Below are positions 6,248-10,323 of a stretch of 10,323 nucleotides of DNA, piece after piece (the first letter of the stretch is position 1; every line of letters starts with the position of its first letter). The stretch lies in assembly GCA_017648225.1 (NCBI GenBank), contig JAGCJE010000078.1, forward strand, positions 1 through 10,323, given 5' to 3'. The notes under the pieces were generated by a model. It saw nothing but the letters and a program-made list of their open reading frames with translations. It did no database searches and was not told the origin of the DNA. A program made the position numbers and the translations under genes. The stretch is from Kiritimatiellia bacterium (GTDB taxonomy: Bacteria; Verrucomicrobiota; Kiritimatiellia; RFP12; UBA1067).

Positions 6248-7842
6248 ACCTGTTCGGATGGCTTAAGCGCTCAAAAACGAAGCGCGAAATCATTGTAAAC
6301 GTAGAGAAACTCGAAACGCGCGTGGCGGTAATGGAGAACGGCCGCCTCGAGGAATTCATGGTCGAGCACCGTGAGGAGGAGAGGCTTGTCGGAAGCGTCT
6401 TCAAGGGCCGCGTGCAGAATCTGGAGAACGATCTTCAGGCGGCGTTCGTCGATATCGGACTGAAGAAGAACGCGTTTCTCCATTACTGGGATATGACGCC
6501 CGACGCGGACTCCATTCTCGACGACGACGATGACGCGGGCCGCGGGAAGAACGCCAAAAAGGCCAACCGTCTTTCCGACGCCGAAATCGCCAAGCTTTTT
6601 CCGCCGGGATCTGAAATCATCGTTCAGGTGACGAAGGGACCGATTTCGACGAAGGGTCCGCGCGTCGTCGCGAATCTTTCCATTCCCGGGCGATACCTTG
6701 TCATGATGCCGGGCGCGAAGGACTCGCGCGGGGCGACGCTGCGCGGCGTTTCGAAGAAGATCGGCGACGCGAAGGAGAGACAGCGTCTTAAAAAGATCAT
6801 CGACAAGCTTCCGCTTCCCGAGAACGTCGGTCTTGTCGTCAGAACCGTCGGACAGGGCGCGAGCGCCCGCGCGTTCGCGCGCGATCTCAGAAATCTGCTT
6901 TCGGTCTGGAACGAGATGCAGGCCAACACGAAGAATCTCCGCACTCCGTGCTGCATCTTCCAGGAGCCCGATCTCTGCGAGCGCGTCGTGAGAGACTGGC
7001 TTACCGAGGATATCGACGCGATCGTCATCGACGACGCGAAGAGCTACGAGGAAATGCGCGAGGTTACGGGGCGCATTTCGAGAAGGGCGAAATCTAAAAT
7101 TCGCCGTTACGACGGCAACGTAAACATCTTCGAGCATTACGGTCTGGAACGTCAGCTTTCGGACGCCTTCGCCCGCAAGGTCCCTCTCAAGTCCGGCGGC
7201 TATCTCGTGATCGACGAAACCGAGGCGTTGATCGCCGTCGACGTAAATACGGGCCATTACAAAGGCAAGGGGTCTCAAGAGGAGTCGATTCTCGAGGTTA
7301 ATCTCGAGGCTGTAGAGGAGGTCGCCCGTCAGCTGAGACTTAGGAATATCGGCGGACTCGTCATTCTCGACCTTATCGACATGAAATCCCGCAAACATCA
7401 GAAGCAGGTTTACCGTGCGCTGAAGGACGCGCTGAAGCGCGATCGCGCCCGCACGAACGTGCTTGAGATTTCGGAACTCGGTCTTCTCGAGATGTCCCGC
7501 CAGCGTCAGGACCAGTCGATTCTTTCGATGCTTACGTCGAACTGCCCCTACTGCCAGGGACACGGCGTCATCAAAAGTCCGATGGCCATCTCGATCGAGG
7601 TGCAGCGTCATCTCACTACGCTGCTTAAGAAAGCCGCCGCCGACAAGAAGCCGTTTGAGCCTAAAATCGTCATCGCGCCCCAGGTCATGCAGCGCCTCAG
7701 GACCGACGATTCCGAAATTCTCGCCAAACTTCAGAACGATTTCAACACACGTCTTACGTTCGTTTCGGAGCTTCACCGCCATCCCGAATCGTTTTCAATA
7801 CTGGACGCGGCCACCTCACAAGTGTTATACTCTCAATCATGA
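6244..7842 (+). CDS. rng: Ribonuclease E/G family endoribonuclease
   Basis: The 532-residue product covers the catalytic half of RNase E or all of RNase G, with no long C-terminal degradosome scaffold. The N-terminal part contains the S1-like fold (GSVFKGRVQNLENDLQAAFV) interrupted by an acidic-then-basic insert (DDDDD at residues 93-97, then GKNAKKANR). The DNase I-like catalytic motifs are present: IAVDVNTGHYKGKG with D333, and GGLVILDLIDM with D376. These are 43 residues apart, as are D303 and D346 of E. coli RNase E. The zinc-link CPYCQGHG has C434 and C437 at the expected distance. The enzyme cuts 5'-monophosphorylated single-stranded RNA in rRNA and tRNA processing and mRNA decay. A strong GAGAGGA (6231-6237) precedes the ATG. 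The location beside mre genes recalls E. coli, where rng (cafA) follows mreBCD-maf. RNase E cannot be excluded as the name. Confidence 0.93.
   Translation: MNLFGWLKRSKTKREIIVNVEKLETRVAVMENGRLEEFMVEHREEERLVGSVFKGRVQNLENDLQAAFVDIGLKKNAFLHYWDMTPDADSILDDDDDAGRGKNAKKANRLSDAEIAKLFPPGSEIIVQVTKGPISTKGPRVVANLSIPGRYLVMMPGAKDSRGATLRGVSKKIGDAKERQRLKKIIDKLPLPENVGLVVRTVGQGASARAFARDLRNLLSVWNEMQANTKNLRTPCCIFQEPDLCERVVRDWLTEDIDAIVIDDAKSYEEMREVTGRISRRAKSKIRRYDGNVNIFEHYGLERQLSDAFARKVPLKSGGYLVIDETEALIAVDVNTGHYKGKGSQEESILEVNLEAVEEVARQLRLRNIGGLVILDLIDMKSRKHQKQVYRALKDALKRDRARTNVLEISELGLLEMSRQRQDQSILSMLTSNCPYCQGHGVIKSPMAISIEVQRHLTTLLKKAAADKKPFEPKIVIAPQVMQRLRTDDSEILAKLQNDFNTRLTFVSELHRHPESFSILDAATSQVLYSQS
7823..7831 (+). 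promoter_or_regulatory. Possible extended -10 promoter just before lptD
   Basis: TGTTATACT gives TG, one base, then TATACT, an extended -10 box, at the 3' end of the RNase gene. No good -35 lies 16-18 nt upstream. Initiation would fall near 7838, almost on the lptD ATG (7839), which would make a leaderless mRNA. It could be chance. Confidence 0.3.
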
Positions 7843-10058
7843 AAAGAATACTTCTCATTTTGACGGCTGCCGCATTGCCGCTGGCAGCTTCTGCGATTTC
7901 GGTAGATGTACCCGGCGTGACGAGTTTAAAAGTATCGGCCGATAAAATGGCGGCCGACAGAACGACCGAGAATCTCGTCGCCTCCGGAAACGTCGTTGCC
8001 GTTCAAAGGCCGTTCAGAATGTTTTCCGATCGCGTGTCCAGAATCGGCAACGTCTGGGGCTTTTCCGAGAATACGATGGTGACGACGTGCACAAACGATC
8101 TCGACTGTCTGCACTGGTGCGCGAAAGGCGCGCTTGATTATGACGAAGGCAGGGAGATAACGGCGCGCAACATGACGGTAAAGATGTTCGGTGTGCCCGT
8201 TTTCTGGTGGCCGTACTGGTGGCAGCCGCTTAATACCGACTACGGCTGGCGCGTAATGCCCGGCTACAGGAGCCGCTGGGGGGCGTATCTTTTAACGAAG
8301 TACGTCTATGACATAACCGATGATTTCGTCTGGAGCGAATGGGGCCTCAGGGGCAATACCCGTCTCGATCTGAGAACGAAAAACGGCATCGCGCTCGGTC
8401 AGAGCGTCCGCTGGAGACTCGGAGATTACGGCGAGGGCAAGTTCAAGGTCTATTATCTCTGGGACGAGGATGCCGACAGATACGACAGAAACTGGCACAA
8501 TCAGAAAAAATACAATTATGCCAACTGGGGTTCCGAAATTCCCGACGAGCGTTATGCGCTGGAGTTTTCGCACAAGTGGGAGATAACCGAGCGCGACATC
8601 TTCCGTGTACGCGCGACGTATTTCAGCGATTCCAGTTTCGCCTATGATTTTCTGCGTGACGGAATGATGCGTCTTGCGAATCCGTATGCGGATTCGGCCC
8701 GGAATGAATTGGCCTGGGAGCATATTGAAAACACTGTCGGTTACGGCGTAAGCGTTTCCGGGCCTCTGAGCGAATTCAACATGGGCGTCGCGAGACTGCC
8801 CGAGTTTTATTTCGACGTCGCCCCGCAGAGTGTCTTTTCTCTTCCGGTCAATTATGAATCCTCCTCGCGGGTCGGTTGGCTTAACCGCAATTACGCGAAA
8901 TACGGCGATTCGATGACGAGTACCTATTACAGATATTATCCCGGTCTTTGGGCCGATTATCAGACGTTCCGTGCAGATTCCTATCACAGGCTCACGGTTC
9001 CGTTCAAGATCGCCGACATGCTTTCCGTCGTTCCCCGCGCAGGCCTCAGAGGTACGTACTGGTCCCATTCGGGAGCGGAGAACCTTTCCGGCTACGGGCG
9101 GGTCTCACAGCGCGAGGACGATGTCGCGCGCTCGATCGTCGAGGGCGGCATAACGCTTTCCGCGAGAGGTACCGCTCCCATAGGCGAAGAGTGGCAGCAC
9201 ATTCTCGAGCCTTACGCCGATATCCTCGTACAGGAGGCTAACTACACGGGTCTCAAGAGAGGTCGCCGCGCGCTTTATTTCGATGCTGTCGACGGCAGCG
9301 CCGAATGGCTCGACCAGTTCGCGGGCCGCAGCCGCAACCTTCCGTATTCCTGGCGCGGGATTACCCCCGGCGTGAGAAACGCGTTCGGGAAAGCCGATGA
9401 GGATGGTCGTATGAGGCTTGTCTTCGACTTCGATCTGTACGCGGCCGTCCAGTTCAACGACAGCTCCTGGATCGGAGAAGACCGTTACCACCGTCTGACG
9501 AAAAGCCAGGAGGATCCGAATTACGCCCGCGAGGACGACATTCTCGTGAACCCCGGTTTCCGCGCGAGGTTTTATCCCGCCTCCGACTGTGCGTTCTTCG
9601 CCCGGGTCGAATGCGACGGCGAAAACGACACTGTCGCCTTTGCGGATGTAGAGTTCGCGAAGCGCTTTTCGGAGAGCTTCAAGGGCAGCGTTTCGTATGC
9701 GGCGCGCGATCACCGCTACTGGGATTTCTCCTCGACTCCGTTCGATCCCGCATATATGCGTAACGAGAATTTCAACTGGGCGAAGTATTCCTATCTCGGC
9801 GTCGAGCTCGAGCATGAGATATGCGACGCCGTGGCCTGGGGCCCGTTCATCCGCTGGGACATGCGCGAGAACGAGCTTGATGAGATAGGCGCCTGGCTTG
9901 ATCTCAGGACCGACTGCCTCGCGTTCCGTTTCAGCGTTTCGTATGAAAACGATTATACCCGTATCGACGGCTCCGAGTATGAGCACGATTGGAGCTTCAG
10001 CATGGGTATTTATCTGAGAGCTTTCGGCGATAACGCCGGATCGATGTTCGGAGACTGA
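7839..10058 (+). CDS. lptD: LptD-like LPS-assembly outer-membrane protein
   Basis: The 739-residue product is close to the length of E. coli LptD. A signal peptide (MKRILLILTAAALPLAASA) ends in an ASA cleavage site near residue 19. Residues of about 28-110 look like the OstA/LptA jelly-roll domain (LVASGNVVAVQ, then MFSDRVSR). KMFGVPVFWWPYW matches the GvPvfy-Py signature that precedes LptD barrels. The remainder is rich in alternating aromatic strands typical of a beta-barrel. LptD, with lipoprotein LptE, places LPS in the outer leaflet. The cysteines are C84, C90 and C94 near the N-terminus and C584, C592, C662 and C693 in the barrel, with no adjacent Cys pair. The gene overlaps rng by ATGA and has no visible Shine-Dalgarno. 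The next gene, lpxK, also serves LPS, which supports the call. The sequence is divergent, so another OstA-type barrel remains possible. Confidence 0.8.
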   Translation: MKRILLILTAAALPLAASAISVDVPGVTSLKVSADKMAADRTTENLVASGNVVAVQRPFRMFSDRVSRIGNVWGFSENTMVTTCTNDLDCLHWCAKGALDYDEGREITARNMTVKMFGVPVFWWPYWWQPLNTDYGWRVMPGYRSRWGAYLLTKYVYDITDDFVWSEWGLRGNTRLDLRTKNGIALGQSVRWRLGDYGEGKFKVYYLWDEDADRYDRNWHNQKKYNYANWGSEIPDERYALEFSHKWEITERDIFRVRATYFSDSSFAYDFLRDGMMRLANPYADSARNELAWEHIENTVGYGVSVSGPLSEFNMGVARLPEFYFDVAPQSVFSLPVNYESSSRVGWLNRNYAKYGDSMTSTYYRYYPGLWADYQTFRADSYHRLTVPFKIADMLSVVPRAGLRGTYWSHSGAENLSGYGRVSQREDDVARSIVEGGITLSARGTAPIGEEWQHILEPYADILVQEANYTGLKRGRRALYFDAVDGSAEWLDQFAGRSRNLPYSWRGITPGVRNAFGKADEDGRMRLVFDFDLYAAVQFNDSSWIGEDRYHRLTKSQEDPNYAREDDILVNPGFRARFYPASDCAFFARVECDGENDTVAFADVEFAKRFSESFKGSVSYAARDHRYWDFSSTPFDPAYMRNENFNWAKYSYLGVELEHEICDAVAWGPFIRWDMRENELDEIGAWLDLRTDCLAFRFSVSYENDYTRIDGSEYEHDWSFSMGIYLRAFGDNAGSMFGD

Positions 10059-10063
10059 TAAAG

Positions 10064-10323
10064 GTGCGTAAAGCCAGGCAGAGCGGAATCGAGCGTCTTG
10101 AGAAATATCTCGTAAAGGTAATTCTCGAGAAGGGCGCTGATCAGAATCAGCCCTTTCCGATGTCGCTTCTGCTCGGTTTTCTCAAAGTTCTCAGCGTAAT
10201 ATTCGCAGGAGTCGTGGCCGTAAGGTATTTCTTCTACCGTATCGGACTTCTGCGGCGCTATCCGCTCGGAATCCAGGTGATTTCCATCGGCAACGTGACG
10301 GCCGGAGGAACAGGCAAAACCCC
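10064..10323 (+). CDS. lpxK: Tetraacyldisaccharide 4'-kinase LpxK, N-terminal part (runs off right edge)
   Basis: From GTG 10064 there are 86 codons plus two bases, open to the window edge. LpxK phosphorylates the 4' position of the lipid A disaccharide at the inner membrane. The N-terminus has a membrane-associated hydrophobic stretch (about residues 33-52, MSLLLGFLKVLSVIFAGVVA). It is followed by FFYRIGLLRRYPLG and the family P-loop VISIGNVTAGGTGKTP (Walker A GGTGKT at 81-86). The start lies 5 nt after the lptD stop. GGAG at 10050-10053 is about 10 nt upstream and serves as a possible ribosome-binding site. No ATG in this frame precedes the conserved region, so GTG is the likely start. Placement right after lptD makes a small LPS module at the end of the elongasome operon. 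Confidence 0.92.
   Translation, partial: MRKARQSGIERLEKYLVKVILEKGADQNQPFPMSLLLGFLKVLSVIFAGVVAVRYFFYRIGLLRRYPLGIQVISIGNVTAGGTGKT

Noticed and set aside
6271..7782. 503-codon minus-strand open frame opposite the RNase gene
   Set aside because: It mirrors a gene with intact catalytic residues and shows no recognisable motif or ribosome-binding site.
8677..8696. Perfect 8-bp hairpin CGAATCCG-TATG-CGGATTCG inside lptD
   Set aside because: It has no T-run and sits mid-gene. One such palindrome is plausible by chance in a 10-kb window.
1..10323. CRISPR array, riboswitch, rRNA
   Set aside because: I saw no regularly spaced repeats, no recognisable riboswitch aptamer and no rRNA signature. The only long non-coding stretch is 579-980, which is explained by repeats, tRNA, terminator and promoters.

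Overview
The window is a stretch of a diderm (Gram-negative type) bacterial chromosome. Most of it is one long plus-strand operon for cell-envelope building. The presence of MreBCD/PBP2/RodA together with an LptD-like outer-membrane barrel and LpxK shows a rod-shaped cell that makes lipid A. The divergence of the LptD and RodA sequences and the gene order mreB-mreC-mreD-mrdA-rodA-rng-lptD-lpxK suggest a member of the PVC group (Kiritimatiellota/Verrucomicrobiota/Lentisphaerota-like). This placement is an inference and I hold it weakly.

Left region (1-768): the N-terminal 192 codons of a DDE-type transposase lie on the minus strand and run off the left edge. Between its start codon and the tRNA is an AT-rich stretch with inverted repeats. 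One pair would bury the transposase ribosome-binding site in a hairpin in read-through transcripts. Middle left (723-980): a near-consensus sigma-70 promoter drives tRNA-Val(CAC), a strong intrinsic terminator follows, and a second near-consensus promoter starts the mre operon.

Operon (981-10323): mreB, mreC, mreD, mrdA (PBP2), rodA, an RNase E/G gene, an LptD-like gene, and the first 86 codons of lpxK. Apart from a 39-nt gap between mreB and mreC and a 5-nt gap before lpxK, all genes overlap (GTGA, 11 nt, ATGA, ATGA, ATGA). I see no terminator between them. MreB filaments with MreC/MreD position the RodA glycosyltransferase-PBP2 transpeptidase pair that elongates the wall. RNase E/G processes RNA; its position next to mre genes is also known from enterobacteria. 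LptD inserts LPS into the outer membrane, and LpxK makes the lipid A that LptD carries. The cluster therefore ties wall elongation to outer-membrane LPS supply.

I found no clearly new biological system. The points most worth a second look are the transposase RBS hairpin, a Cys/His zinc-like site in PBP2, the altered catalytic loop of RodA, the cysteine layout of LptD, and a possible leaderless internal start for lptD.
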